Origin: Acidiphilium sp.
GTDB lineage: Bacteria > Pseudomonadota > Alphaproteobacteria > Acetobacterales > Acetobacteraceae
Direction of reading: 5' to 3'
Assembly: GCA_027449105.1 (NCBI GenBank)
Contig: DAIDMG010000014.1
Location: 1-34,693, forward strand
DNA length: 34,693 nt
Positions 7,737 through 16,696 of the stretch are shown piece after piece. Both the position numbers and the translations under genes were made by a program. Numbering within the stretch: position 1 is the stretch's first letter; each line of letters starts with the position of its first letter. The notes beneath the pieces are model-generated. The model saw only the letters and a program-made list of their open reading frames with translations. It did not search any database and was not told the DNA's origin.

Positions 7737-8090
7737 ATGCTGACGACTCTTTTGACAGACATCCGCGAGAATGACTTCGTTTCGCCCCACCGGATGAGCG
7801 CGAGGATGTGCCTTCTGCTTGCGGAGTTGGCGCGACTGACGCACGTGCATTGCAACACGCTGACGAAGCAGCCCAATTCGGTGGTGGTTCAGAAGAGCCT
7901 TGAACCCGTCGTTCGCATACTCTTGGCCGCAGAAGAACTCACGGGCGATGCCGACAAAGCCATCTTGTGGTTTCGACATCAGTCGATCGCCGGCCATGAT
8001 GGTCAAACCGCCTTACAACTCGTCGAAGCCGGACATGCCCAAGCCGTGTCTGACCATCTCAATGACCTCCGCAACGGCCTTTACGCTTGA
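7737..8090 (+). CDS. Xre/MbcA/ParS-type antitoxin with DUF2384 toxin-binding domain
   Basis: A 117-aa protein whose C-terminal half (ILLAAEELTGDADKAILWFRHQSIAGHDGQTALQLVEAGHAQAVSDHLNDLRNGLYA) fits the DUF2384 toxin-binding domain of RES-associated antitoxins. The N-terminal half looks like a degenerate helix-turn-helix (LAELARLTHVHCNTL). A longer frame opens at 7617, but the ATG at 7737 has GGAG 6 nt upstream and gives the normal length, so it was chosen. These antitoxins bind and block an NAD-degrading RES toxin and repress their own operon. The partner toxin gene starts 9 bp after the stop codon but is broken. Confidence 0.85.
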   Translation: MLTTLLTDIRENDFVSPHRMSARMCLLLAELARLTHVHCNTLTKQPNSVVVQKSLEPVVRILLAAEELTGDADKAILWFRHQSIAGHDGQTALQLVEAGHAQAVSDHLNDLRNGLYA

Positions 8091-8099
8091 GTTGGCAGC

Positions 8100-8340
8100 T
8101 TGAAACTGCCGGCAGCACTGCCTCAACGGGATTTTCTAGCGAACGTTTGGCGCCGCAGTGGTCTTATTATCCATTATCAGGAGCGGGTGCCGCCCGCGTC
8201 GGCGGCTGCCCGGAAGACCCGGGCAACCCGCGCTCTACCTCGCCGAAAGTCATGCGGTCGCGATCACCGAATATCAACAGGATCTTCCAAGGCCGGGGAC
8301 ATTGGCGAGTTACGAAGTCCGGGTTTGTCAGATTCTTTGA
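8100..8340 (+). pseudogene. RES-domain toxin remnant, frameshifted and truncated
   Basis: Pieces of a RES NAD+ phosphorylase occur in three successive frames. A TTG-started beginning (KLPAALPQRDFLANV) is followed by APQWSYYPLSGAGAARVGG in a second frame and PALYLAESHAVAITEYQQDLPRPGTLASYEVRVCQIL in a third, which stops at 8340. The conserved RES order (PLSGAGAARVGG, PALYLA, then EY and LPRPGTL) is clear, but at least two frameshifts interrupt it and the C-terminal part is missing. An IS21 istB fragment follows at once. The antitoxin upstream is intact, as expected if loss of the toxin was harmless. Confidence 0.8.
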
Positions 8341-8349
8341 TATCAGCAA

Positions 8350-8456
8350 TCAAGCGGCATGCTGCCGATCCTTGGTGATATGGATCTTGCCGGTTCCGGA
8401 CCCGCCAACGAGCACAACATTGCCGGTGGCTCGATGAAGTCGCAAAGCTGGAGTTG
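8350..8456 (-). pseudogene. IS21-type istB ATPase remnant
   Basis: On the minus strand a short piece reads ATGNVVLVGGSGTGKIHI, the Walker A region of IstB helper ATPases (usually VVLVGGTGTGKTHLA). Just before it, in a neighbouring frame, QLQLCDF fits the preceding IstB segment. The Thr of the usual GKTH is Ile here, and a stop follows within 12 codons. Only about 100 bp remain, and no istA or IS21 terminal repeat was recognised. It marks an old insertion at the junction between the RES remnant and tnsE. Confidence 0.6.
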
Positions 8457-8563
8457 CCCGGCCCTTATTTGTTCCGGCTGAGGCGCGCACAGCCATGCTG
8501 GCCTTGTTTGGGCGCACTTTCGTTATCTGAATTGGGCTGAATCGGATAGAAAAAATTGCGTAA

Positions 8564-10204
8564 TCAGGTAATGATTTCCTCCTTTAGCCGCATTACCCAC
8601 CCCAGCACATACTGCTCATCCTCTCTCCGCTCCGTCATCCGTACCAGTTTTGGCAAGCGTTTGACAAAAACGTGGCGGGGTAACCGATGCTCATTGAAAA
8701 TATCCCAGTGTCCGTGTCGATCCACCATGGTGGCCAGCAGCAGGCGAACATGACCGGCGATTTCCGTCATCGGGGTGGCGGCGTCGTAGCGCAGTAGCAA
8801 TCCCGACAATCCTCCGGACAGGCCTGTGTGGTCCACGTCCAGCAGGACGCGCGGCAGGCGTTTGGGCGAGGTAAATACTGCTATCAGACAGGCCCGGCGG
8901 CGTCGGCCGACGAATGAAATCGCCCTCCCGGATTTCAGCGGCACCAGCCGCAAGGTCAAGGTTACGTCCGGCGTTGACTTCTCGATTCGCCACAGCACCA
9001 GTTCCAGCAAACTCAAATCGCCGATATGATCGGCCCCTACCTGATCCAGCGTGGAGAATTCGACGGGTTGAAGGCCGCCGGACAGTGCGGGTTCGCCGAC
9101 GCTGACCAGTTTGCGGACCAGCGTCGATGGCAAATCGGAATTGATGGGATGCCCGGCATCCGAACGAGTCTTGCGGCGCGACGCAGGGTCTTTTCCCTCA
9201 GTAACTGGTCTAGGCGGCAGCAGATGCTTGGTAACGCGGGATTTATTCACGAAACAACCGCGTTTTCCGCCCAGGAATATGACATCCTGATTGGCATTGC
9301 GTTGGCTATCCGCTTCGTCTTCCACCACATGCTCGAGCTCGTGCGCTGGGCGCCTTTCGCCGCGCTCGTGGCCATCAGAGACCGTGTGCTTACCGTCGGA
9401 GATGTCGGGGCTAAACGATTCGTATTCCGATGGATGGGACCAAACTATGTTGAGCGCCGGCTGTTTGCGTCCCGATAGAGATAAAATTTCCAGCACCAGC
9501 CATTGGCGGTTTCTCTTAACGCCGCGAAATTCCAGAAGACAGTCCTGGATCGGCGGCGGATCGAAGGTCAGGATGCGTGAGGTGCTGCGCCGCCGCACGC
9601 TATCCCAGGCTTCGCGGCCATCGGGATGCACGCTCAACCAAGCGAATTCGCGGATGAAATCCTCGCTCAGTAGGCGGCGGGGCATGTCAGATGTAAAGTG
9701 AATCTCGATTTCCCAATGTAATCCTGGAACCGGCGACACCGCCAACGTCTGTAGGCCCGAGGGAGTTAGCAGCGTTTGGGCCAGGGTACGGCTGTGCAGG
9801 AACAGGAAGCGGATCAGTTCAACGGCGGGAATCAGGATGGTCCAGTCGTTGGATTGGTAACGCAAGATCCGCTGTCCGCCACCTCGGTGACCGCCGAGAT
9901 AATATAATTCGGGGGAAATGGTTGGAATGACATCAATTTCTTCGGCGCCGGACAGATCGGACAGGTTGACCCGACCGTTCTTGCCGGAGGCCCTAGTACT
10001 CTGTAGTTCGCCTTGTGATACTACCAGCCCCGGCATCAGAAATGGAAGGTACGAAAAGGAGATTTTCTCTTGAAAATAGACTTGGTCGGCGCAGTTGCGG
10101 AAGCGTACGCGTAAGTATCTGTTGCGGTTTGAGTCTTGAAAATGCCCGCTCAGCCACATCAATTCGATATCATTACGATAATGAGTTAAGGAATTGATAA
10201 TCAT
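8564..10204 (-). CDS. tnsE: Transposition protein TnsE
   Basis: A 546-aa protein, close to the 538 aa of Tn7 TnsE. It matches the family in several places: VELIRFLFLHSRTL in the N-terminal half, the block LTFDPPPIQDCLLEFRG near the middle, a charged low-complexity linker (about 270-350), and GEPALSGG leading into the C-terminal DNA/clamp-binding domain. In Tn7, TnsE steers insertion to replicating DNA and mobile plasmids through the sliding clamp, as an alternative to TnsD. Its ATG overlaps the tnsD stop by 4 nt, so it is the fifth gene of the operon. The match is by recognised motifs and position; an alignment was not run. Confidence 0.88.
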   Translation of the reverse strand: MIINSLTHYRNDIELMWLSGHFQDSNRNRYLRVRFRNCADQVYFQEKISFSYLPFLMPGLVVSQGELQSTRASGKNGRVNLSDLSGAEEIDVIPTISPELYYLGGHRGGGQRILRYQSNDWTILIPAVELIRFLFLHSRTLAQTLLTPSGLQTLAVSPVPGLHWEIEIHFTSDMPRRLLSEDFIREFAWLSVHPDGREAWDSVRRRSTSRILTFDPPPIQDCLLEFRGVKRNRQWLVLEILSLSGRKQPALNIVWSHPSEYESFSPDISDGKHTVSDGHERGERRPAHELEHVVEDEADSQRNANQDVIFLGGKRGCFVNKSRVTKHLLPPRPVTEGKDPASRRKTRSDAGHPINSDLPSTLVRKLVSVGEPALSGGLQPVEFSTLDQVGADHIGDLSLLELVLWRIEKSTPDVTLTLRLVPLKSGRAISFVGRRRRACLIAVFTSPKRLPRVLLDVDHTGLSGGLSGLLLRYDAATPMTEIAGHVRLLLATMVDRHGHWDIFNEHRLPRHVFVKRLPKLVRMTERREDEQYVLGWVMRLKEEIIT

Positions 10205-12015
10205 GAGGCGGTATCCTCCGCCGCCCGCAAGATCGCTTCCACCGGGGCAACGCAGCGTTTCGGCAGTCCGGCCAACCGGCGCAGTCGCCAGACCTGCACC
10301 GGCAAATCGCGCCGGGTCAATTCATCTGTAGCCCAAGCGATGCGGCGGCATTGGAAAGCTTCCAGCGGTTCGGCAAGGAGGTTCAGGGCAGCAGCACTGT
10401 GTGGCAGCTTTTTCAGCCGTTTATCCAGCCAGTCCGACCGCCCCAAGCCGCGTGCCAGGGCAGCACGGGTTATTGATATCGGTGGGGATATCGCCTGCAG
10501 CAGGGCAGCAGAGGCATGCAGATCCCGTACTGTGGCGGTATCCACGGCGGCCCAGTGGCGGCGGGGCTTGCCGCCGGAGCGGCGCAGCGGATGAGGCGGT
10601 TGCGCCTCAAGCCATGCTTGATCATTCCGATAGAGCCACGCAAACTCTGCAGGCAGATGCTGGCGAAGTTGCTTGCGGTTCAGGGCCGGATTGGCCCGGT
10701 GGGTAGCAAGCCAGCGGGCGCGGACGGTTTCACGGTCGACGGGCGGCTGTCTCAAGCGTTCGGCGACAGGTTTCCAAGAGGTTGCGATGGCGAATTTGCC
10801 AACGTAGCGCAACACCGTCTTGGCATCCACATGCAAAGCTTTGGCTGTACCGCGCAGGCTGGTTTCGTTGGCAACCAGTACCCGCAGACGGGCTTCAAAC
10901 AGGGGGCCAAAATCGAGGATACGAAGGCGGGAGGCTGGTTCCGTGGCCATGCTGAAGGCATACCCACAGGCGCAGCGAAACGCGCCGATGGTTTTGCCGC
11001 CCTCTCGGTGCGTGGTGCAGTCGGCGATTACCGACTGCCGGTAATGTTCTGCCAGGGGATTGCGGCAGGGCCAAGGCCCGAGGCCGAAAGGTTGTGGGCG
11101 GGGATTGCTTAAAGGCAACGCCTCCAGCAGCAGGCGCAGCAGCAGATGGTGCAGCGGGGCGATGGCTTTGCGGTGTTTGCGACCCATATCCTCGAGCCAC
11201 GCATCAGGGGCGGCGTTAGGGAGGATGCTCAGCACTGGATCGAAATGGGCCAGATAGGCGCGCTGCAGGGCGTTCTGGTCGATGCGGGATGTTCCTTTGC
11301 CCAATCCCCGTGCCGCTAAGGCGTCACGATAATGGCCGCCCCAATAGGTCAATGGCTGTGCATCCGGCGGTGTTGACAGCAAAGCGGTGCTGGCCCTGCT
11401 GATATTCCACAGCAGCTTCATTGCTTCAGGTTTGGCTGCCCAGGCAGGCGGCGATGGAGCGGCCGGACAGTTGTTCTCATCGGCTGCTACGAAATTGTGC
11501 TGCCCTTGCTCTGCGGGGCGCACCAAACTGTCGGTCACTGGAACGCTGTGCTGGAGGCAGACCAGAACGCCGGGAAGCTGGAACTCCCGCCGCCAGTATA
11601 GTTCTCCATGCTGGGCCAGCATCTCGGCCCGGCAGGCGGGGCAATAGCGCAGGGCCACAGGCAATCGCACAGTGCCCGCCGCCAACCCGAGGCGGACATG
11701 TAGGGATTCGGCGGCGCCCCGGCTCATCGTCGTCATTGCCCAAGCGCGGACTGAGGCAGGCTGGAAGGCGGTCAGATAGGGAAACAGGGTCGTGTCCATC
11801 GCCAACCGATCCTCCGTCAGGCCGCGCTTGGGTGGAAGGTTGGTTGCCAATCGATGCAGATTGGTTTGCAGAAACGGGTGGGCGTAAACGGTACGGCGAC
11901 CAAAGGCCTCTTCAAGCATTTGCTTAGGGCTAAGAATGCCACCGTGGCGGCACAAACGCGCCAACAGGCTATAAAGCAGTTCGTCAGGCCGCAGGGCCGG
12001 AAGATAGGCCAACAT
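10201..12015 (-). CDS. tnsD: TnsD/TniQ-family target-selection protein
   Basis: A 604-aa TniQ-family protein, longer than Tn7 TnsD (508 aa). The N-terminus (LPALRPDELLYSLLARLCRHGG) is the typical TniQ opening. A CCCH zinc finger is visible: YCPAC (Cys125 and Cys128), then ELYWRREFQLPGVLVCLQH (Cys153 and His156). The C-terminal half has repeated helix-turn-helix-like stretches (LRGTAKALHVDAKTVLRYVGKFA and later TRAALARGLGRSDWLDKRLKKLP). It should bind the 3' end of glmS and recruit TnsC. The position of the transposon right after glmS supports a glmS-specific TnsD. It starts 9 bp after tnsC. Confidence 0.92.
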   Translation of the reverse strand: MLAYLPALRPDELLYSLLARLCRHGGILSPKQMLEEAFGRRTVYAHPFLQTNLHRLATNLPPKRGLTEDRLAMDTTLFPYLTAFQPASVRAWAMTTMSRGAAESLHVRLGLAAGTVRLPVALRYCPACRAEMLAQHGELYWRREFQLPGVLVCLQHSVPVTDSLVRPAEQGQHNFVAADENNCPAAPSPPAWAAKPEAMKLLWNISRASTALLSTPPDAQPLTYWGGHYRDALAARGLGKGTSRIDQNALQRAYLAHFDPVLSILPNAAPDAWLEDMGRKHRKAIAPLHHLLLRLLLEALPLSNPRPQPFGLGPWPCRNPLAEHYRQSVIADCTTHREGGKTIGAFRCACGYAFSMATEPASRLRILDFGPLFEARLRVLVANETSLRGTAKALHVDAKTVLRYVGKFAIATSWKPVAERLRQPPVDRETVRARWLATHRANPALNRKQLRQHLPAEFAWLYRNDQAWLEAQPPHPLRRSGGKPRRHWAAVDTATVRDLHASAALLQAISPPISITRAALARGLGRSDWLDKRLKKLPHSAAALNLLAEPLEAFQCRRIAWATDELTRRDLPVQVWRLRRLAGLPKRCVAPVEAILRAAEDTAS

Positions 12016-12024
12016 TGCCCGATC

Positions 12025-13629
12025 CTATCGAGCAATGCCTAGGAGCGGTGGCGCGACAATCCCCGCTTCACGCAAGGCGGCATGAGCGGTCTTGCCCGCC
12101 GCTTTTCCGGTTGCCACAATTTCAGCAAGCTGAGAAATCGGCTGTTCCCGGCGCGCCGCGGGTTTGGGCTTGCGCGAGTTCGGCCGCGGGCCGTCCCGGT
12201 TCAGTTCGGCTGAGACATGGCCAACCAACTCCAGCAGTGATGCGCCGGGATGTTGGGCCAATATCCGCGCCGCACTGACTTCGGCAATGTCGGCGGCAAG
12301 TCCCAACTCCTGAAGTTTTTCGACTAAAGTAGAGGAGGCGGGCTCGGCCTGGCGCGGTATGAACGTTTTCACTACGGGCAGCGGCGCGGGGGCAAGACGC
12401 AGTTGAGCAGCGTTCATAATCTGCTGCACATGCGGCTCCAGCGGGCGCAGATCATCATATTTGGCGACCTTACGGCGGTCGCCCGACTTCAGAGCCCCCA
12501 TCATTGGCTCGATTATCTTGAAATGTTCGGCGGCCACCTGCCGCAACAACCCGGCGTCCATCACTTCGGGGCGCTTACGGGTTACACCAAGTTCTATGAC
12601 CCGCAATTGTCCGAGCATGAAGAGTTTGACTAATACATCAATGATGCCTTGCGATTCTTCGTACAGCACTTGCCGGATATCGTCGGTCAGTGGCGTTTCC
12701 TCACGGGTCCACTGATACCTCCAGAGGAACTCGACGAAATGGTTCCACACCTGCCCGGGTTGTAGCCGCTCCCAAATGTCTGAGCCCAGGCCGTTGGCCC
12801 GTCGGGCTTGCCGGAAGTCGCCCTGGAGCACTTCCAGCGCGCCCATGGTGCCAATCACCACAACGGGGATGCCGATGACGTTGATCAGTGTCACCAGAAA
12901 ATTTAGTATGGCTGCCGGTCCGACGCCTTTCGCCAAGGTCAAATGCTGAATTTCATCGACGATCAGCACTCCCAAGGCATGACGGTTGGCGATTTGCGCC
13001 ATCTGGGTCATCATCAGATCCAAAGAACTACGGCTGCCCCCATGATTAGCAAGGAAGCGAGTTCCCAGAATCAGATCCATCTGCTGAAAGAAACTGAGGC
13101 AGAGTTGCTTCGGTGACCCTTGAAACGGGCAGTCCAGCTTCAGCCAAGTCACCTGTTGCATGCTGAATGGTTCGTCATGCTCGATGACTTGGGGATAATA
13201 CTCCAAAACGCGTTCGACGCCGGTGCTTTTTCCGGCTCCCGATGCGCCTAGCAGGGCGAAACCGGCAGCCGAACTGCGTACTGGATTGCGCACCGCCTGT
13301 AAGTCGCGAGCGACGATCCGCTCATGCCCGTCGCGAAGGCGCCGGATATAGTCTGTGGTCAAGGGATTGCGGTTGACGTAGCCCTGCCTCAGCAAAGCGG
13401 AAAATGCTGCCTCCAAGCGCAAATGGTGTTCCAGCGGCTCGAAACAACGGCCTAAGCGGTAGAGGCATTGCACGCGCATATGTGCAGGATAGTTGCGATC
13501 CGAGGGCGAGAAATCTGGTGGGTCGGAGAGAAAAGCCCAGGCCTCGCGCATGGACATCTGTGCCGGAAGGCGGTTAATGAAGGGGTTGTCACGGTATTCG
13601 GGCAATAGCAATTCGGATGATTTGTTCAC
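12025..13629 (-). CDS. tnsC: TnsC AAA+ transposition regulator
   Basis: A 534-aa ATPase (Tn7 TnsC is 555 aa). Walker A is GASGAGKS (128-135) and Walker B is VLIVDEIQHL with Asp225 and Glu226; a sensor-1-like segment VVVIGTMGALEVL follows. TnsC forms ATP-dependent rings on target DNA, links TnsD or TnsE to the TnsAB transposase and mediates target immunity. The start is GTG, overlapping the tnsB stop by 4 nt. The C-terminal 130 residues are Pro/Ala/Arg-rich and less conserved, a region that in Tn7 contacts TnsA and TnsB. Confidence 0.93.
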   Translation of the reverse strand: MNKSSELLLPEYRDNPFINRLPAQMSMREAWAFLSDPPDFSPSDRNYPAHMRVQCLYRLGRCFEPLEHHLRLEAAFSALLRQGYVNRNPLTTDYIRRLRDGHERIVARDLQAVRNPVRSSAAGFALLGASGAGKSTGVERVLEYYPQVIEHDEPFSMQQVTWLKLDCPFQGSPKQLCLSFFQQMDLILGTRFLANHGGSRSSLDLMMTQMAQIANRHALGVLIVDEIQHLTLAKGVGPAAILNFLVTLINVIGIPVVVIGTMGALEVLQGDFRQARRANGLGSDIWERLQPGQVWNHFVEFLWRYQWTREETPLTDDIRQVLYEESQGIIDVLVKLFMLGQLRVIELGVTRKRPEVMDAGLLRQVAAEHFKIIEPMMGALKSGDRRKVAKYDDLRPLEPHVQQIMNAAQLRLAPAPLPVVKTFIPRQAEPASSTLVEKLQELGLAADIAEVSAARILAQHPGASLLELVGHVSAELNRDGPRPNSRKPKPAARREQPISQLAEIVATGKAAGKTAHAALREAGIVAPPLLGIAR

Positions 13630-15776
13630 GATTCATCCTCATCGTCCTCGCGAAAACGGCGCAGTAATTCCGTGATGTCGGGCAAATTGTAATCATCTGG
13701 TGGAAGGTTGCCGGGAAAGGGCACCACATCAGCCTTTTCTTGCGGGGGCCGATCTACCCGCACGGCATCGCGGCGCTGCAAATCCTGCCGTTCTTCCCGC
13801 CGGTTGGCACGGATGTCGGCAGTTCGTTGGCGCTGGGACAGGTCTGAAGTGCCATGAGCCATGGCCTGAGCCTCCTTTACCACTGATTGGATTTGATCAA
13901 TCAGCGCTACCCGTCCTTGAGTCTGCTGTGGACGACCGGCGGCGACCAAGTCGCGGACTTCCTGGCGCAGTTGATCAATTTCCCATAGCGAACGGCCCTG
14001 ATGCTCGCGGCTGCGGTCGGTCAGGGCGCAGGGGATGAAGCGGGGTTGGCCGGGTTGCCCTTGCAGCCAGAGGTCGTCCATGCAGCGGGGATCGTAGGAA
14101 ACCCTCACCTTCCAATTGCTGCGTTGGCGGGCTTTATCGAACCAGTGTTTCTCGATAGCCAAAGGGCAGGAATAATAGCAGCCGAAGAAGCGGATGCCGT
14201 GTTTGGTGACGGTGGCTTCGTCGGAGGGCAGCAGGCTGAGGCGCACCAGCTCCGCCGGATAGGTCCGCAAGCGCCCACTGCGGCAGACGATGCCCCAATC
14301 CCAAACCTCTACCGGAATTGGCTTCACGCCGTCGCGGATCATGTCCGGATCCAGGGGATAGCCCTTCAGCACATGGGTGTTGTTGTAGGCCAGAACACAG
14401 AAGATCAGGATGCGCGTAAACTGATCAATATCCAGCGTTGCGTCCAAGCGGTAGTCGTTTCCGCCTCGCTGCCGGTAGTCTTCCTGAATATACCCCGGAG
14501 TGTAGGCCTTGAAGCGGGCGGGCAGCAGGCGGAATTGCTGTTCCACCAACCCCTTCCAATCGGCCCGGTAGGGGGCGGTGTTTTCCACATGCACCGCGAA
14601 ATTATGGATCAGGGTTTCCACCATCCGTCCGGCAAGCTCGCCCCGGTCGCCCAACAGACGTTCCGGCATTCCGACGCTCGGCCAATCTTCCTGAATAATA
14701 TCAATGCCGAATCGGCGGCAATAGTCCGTCTTGTCAAGGACGGCGTTGCTCAATGCTTCCATCGCCCCCACCCAGGACGGGCCCTCGAATCCGACATGAA
14801 TGCCGGTGATCATGTGGGTGAAGACGTCAATCACGACATAGAGAACCGGTCGCCCGACGACGCGGTCGCGATAATAGCGACTGACCAAATAGATGTCGGC
14901 GATGGTGGCGTCGATCTGATAGCGGGCTCCGGGGCCGTTGACCTGGCCGGTGGAGGTGCCCAACAGCCCCCGCATGTCCTTGTCATAAACGCGCGGCGTG
15001 CGGCGCCGCCGGGCGATAGCGAAGATGTCGTTGTCTTTTTCGTACCAATAACGGAACTGCCGCTGTGAGGGCGCACCAGCTCGAATCACCAGTTCCTGCC
15101 GTCCGTTCACCGGACTGATTCTCGAGTCTGAAAAGAACTGCCGCAGCAGGGCATGATAGCATTCGGCCAAATCGAACACTGGCTGGGAGGCATAAAAGCG
15201 GGTGACGGCAGTGCGGAACAGGCTACGTATCTCGACCGTGACGTTGAGCGAAGCGATTTCTGGATTTTTGGGTGGTCGTCCGCGCGGTTTATCCGATGCC
15301 GCTTTGTCCTTTCCGCGCCCGCCGCACTTGGCATAGTCGGGCAGCAAAGTATTGCGGGTCATGCCGCGCTGCCAGTAGCGGCGTAGCAGTCGATAAAGGA
15401 CAATATGGCTTTCGCCCCGCTGTTTCATTAGGGCGGCCACGATTTTACCCCGGCGATCCAGGTCGAAGATGGCCGGTTGTTGTTCCAGCAGTGGGGCGAT
15501 GCGGTCCCAGTTCCTATCCCGTCGTGCTCGGTGCTTTGGGGAGATAGAGTCTTCATTGGCGGGTAAGGAAAACGGATCATCAGAGAGTAATTTTAGCACT
15601 CCCCCCTCTGCTAGGGCTTCCAGCACGGCATGAGTTCGGAATAATGGCAAGGCTTTATCTGTTCGTATATCAATCAGAATGTAGCCTGACCGCACAGTTT
15701 CGACCCATAGCACCCGCTCGATGCGATCCTCTTCGGAAAAAGCCACAAGCTGGTTAACGGCTAAGAGCTTCATCAT
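13626..15776 (-). CDS. tnsB: TnsB DDE transposase
   Basis: A 716-aa DDE recombinase (Tn7 TnsB is 702 aa). Counted from the chosen Met, the catalytic acids are Asp289 in YQIDATIADIYL, Asp377 in ERLLGDRGEL and Glu412 in WKGLVEQQFRLLP. Upstream lie DNA-binding helices (ALMKQRGESHIVLYRLLRRYWQRG). It binds the terminal repeats and cuts and joins the 3' ends. The frame is open to 15905, but that would overlap tnsA by more than 130 bp; the ATG at 15776 overlaps the tnsA stop as ATGA and gives a normal N-terminus, so it was chosen. Confidence 0.94.
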   Translation of the reverse strand: MMKLLAVNQLVAFSEEDRIERVLWVETVRSGYILIDIRTDKALPLFRTHAVLEALAEGGVLKLLSDDPFSLPANEDSISPKHRARRDRNWDRIAPLLEQQPAIFDLDRRGKIVAALMKQRGESHIVLYRLLRRYWQRGMTRNTLLPDYAKCGGRGKDKAASDKPRGRPPKNPEIASLNVTVEIRSLFRTAVTRFYASQPVFDLAECYHALLRQFFSDSRISPVNGRQELVIRAGAPSQRQFRYWYEKDNDIFAIARRRRTPRVYDKDMRGLLGTSTGQVNGPGARYQIDATIADIYLVSRYYRDRVVGRPVLYVVIDVFTHMITGIHVGFEGPSWVGAMEALSNAVLDKTDYCRRFGIDIIQEDWPSVGMPERLLGDRGELAGRMVETLIHNFAVHVENTAPYRADWKGLVEQQFRLLPARFKAYTPGYIQEDYRQRGGNDYRLDATLDIDQFTRILIFCVLAYNNTHVLKGYPLDPDMIRDGVKPIPVEVWDWGIVCRSGRLRTYPAELVRLSLLPSDEATVTKHGIRFFGCYYSCPLAIEKHWFDKARQRSNWKVRVSYDPRCMDDLWLQGQPGQPRFIPCALTDRSREHQGRSLWEIDQLRQEVRDLVAAGRPQQTQGRVALIDQIQSVVKEAQAMAHGTSDLSQRQRTADIRANRREERQDLQRRDAVRVDRPPQEKADVVPFPGNLPPDDYNLPDITELLRRFREDDEDES

Positions 15777-16600
15777 GCCCGATCCCGCCGCTGTCGCGGC
15801 CTGTTGACCGACATAGCCGCCAACGGCAAGCGGTCGTTCAGCATGACCTGTTCCATGTCGCAGACCACCATCTGGGTTGCTAACAGATGGCGCAATATGG
15901 ACCAAGTGGCCCCTTGGGGCAGGTTATGCTGCTGATCCATCGCGGCCCTGACAGCACCAATGGACTGGTGCGGACGAGTGGCAATTTCGTCAAGGAGCAC
16001 CGGGATCAATGCCAATGCTCGCTCATCAAGACCTTGCTGGGAATAGAAGCCATGCACCAAGATGATGTTGTCGACCAGTCGCCGTGGCAGTTCGGCGCGG
16101 GTGACAATGCTCCAGGGAACATTGCGCGCCTGCCAGTAGCGCCATTCGATCTCTAGTTTGTGCAGCGTGCGCGGCTTTTCCAAATCTTCGGCGGTCTTGA
16201 CGGCGTAAGCCAAGGTTTCCAACCCGTTGGCCCCGCGTCGGTCCAGCATTAGATCTGTGGTCATCACCATTGGCTGGGGAGTGCGCGGCGCTTGCGGGTG
16301 GCGGATGTTCAATCGTTCGGCAATGTCCTGCGTGGCGTCAATATCCAGCGGGTACTGTTCGCGCAGATCGGCGGTAGTCGTTTGCCAGTCCAGTAGCAGG
16401 AACAAATCATGTTCCAGATTGGACAGGAAATCATGCTGTCGACCGGTGGTGATCCCCATCAAGCGGTGGCTGAGTCCGTGCGACGGTACGTCCCGAACAG
16501 TTAGCCAAGGTTTGTAATCGCCGCCGTCTCCTTGCCCGCGCCCTTCCTTCTCGAATTTTGCAGCTCGCTTTTCATCGATTGTATACCGACGACGGGCCAT
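15773..16600 (-). CDS. tnsA: TnsA endonuclease
   Basis: A 275-aa restriction-like endonuclease (Tn7 TnsA is 273 aa). The opening KEGRGQGDGGDYKPWLTVRDVPSHG is diagnostic. Catalytic residues are visible in SNLEHDLF (Glu63), TTDLMLD (Asp116) and AYAVKTAEDL (Lys135), counted from the chosen start. TnsA cuts the 5' ends of the transposon so that it moves by cut-and-paste. A start eight codons upstream (16624) is possible, but AAGGAGG sits 6 nt before the ATG at 16600, so that start was chosen. It is the first gene of the operon, 135 bp from the transposon terminus. Confidence 0.95.
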   Translation of the reverse strand: MARRRYTIDEKRAAKFEKEGRGQGDGGDYKPWLTVRDVPSHGLSHRLMGITTGRQHDFLSNLEHDLFLLLDWQTTTADLREQYPLDIDATQDIAERLNIRHPQAPRTPQPMVMTTDLMLDRRGANGLETLAYAVKTAEDLEKPRTLHKLEIEWRYWQARNVPWSIVTRAELPRRLVDNIILVHGFYSQQGLDERALALIPVLLDEIATRPHQSIGAVRAAMDQQHNLPQGATWSILRHLLATQMVVCDMEQVMLNDRLPLAAMSVNRPRQRRDRA

Positions 16601-16667
16601 CCGAACCCTCCTTGGGGCGGGCATTCATAGAATCTAATGATCTCGCTAGCGTAAGCGGGAGAAGAAG

Positions 16668-16696
16668 TTTGTACAAACTTTTTTGTCTATGTTCAA
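16668..16696 (-). promoter_or_regulatory. Possible tns operon promoter within the TnsB sites
   Basis: On the minus strand TTGAAC (16696-16691) and TACAAA (16673-16668) are 17 bp apart, an acceptable sigma-70 pair about 60 bp upstream of the tnsA start. Both hexamers lie inside the TnsB repeats, so TnsB binding would block it. This is a pattern match only; another -10-like TATGAA lies nearer tnsA. Confidence 0.35.

Noticed and set aside
1-8563. Tn7-like left end
   Set aside because: Runs such as TTGTCAAAGGAAAG near 2247 were considered, but none shows the repeated GACAAAAAAGTTTG core, so none is called.
14001-15068. A 355-codon plus-strand frame opposite tnsB
   Set aside because: It is the antisense shadow of a conserved DDE transposase; its protein has no recognisable motif and an odd composition.
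15777-15905. Longer tnsB start at 15905
   Set aside because: It would overlap tnsA by over 130 bp, and its extra residues look like out-of-frame tnsA; the ATGA overlap at 15776 is far more likely.
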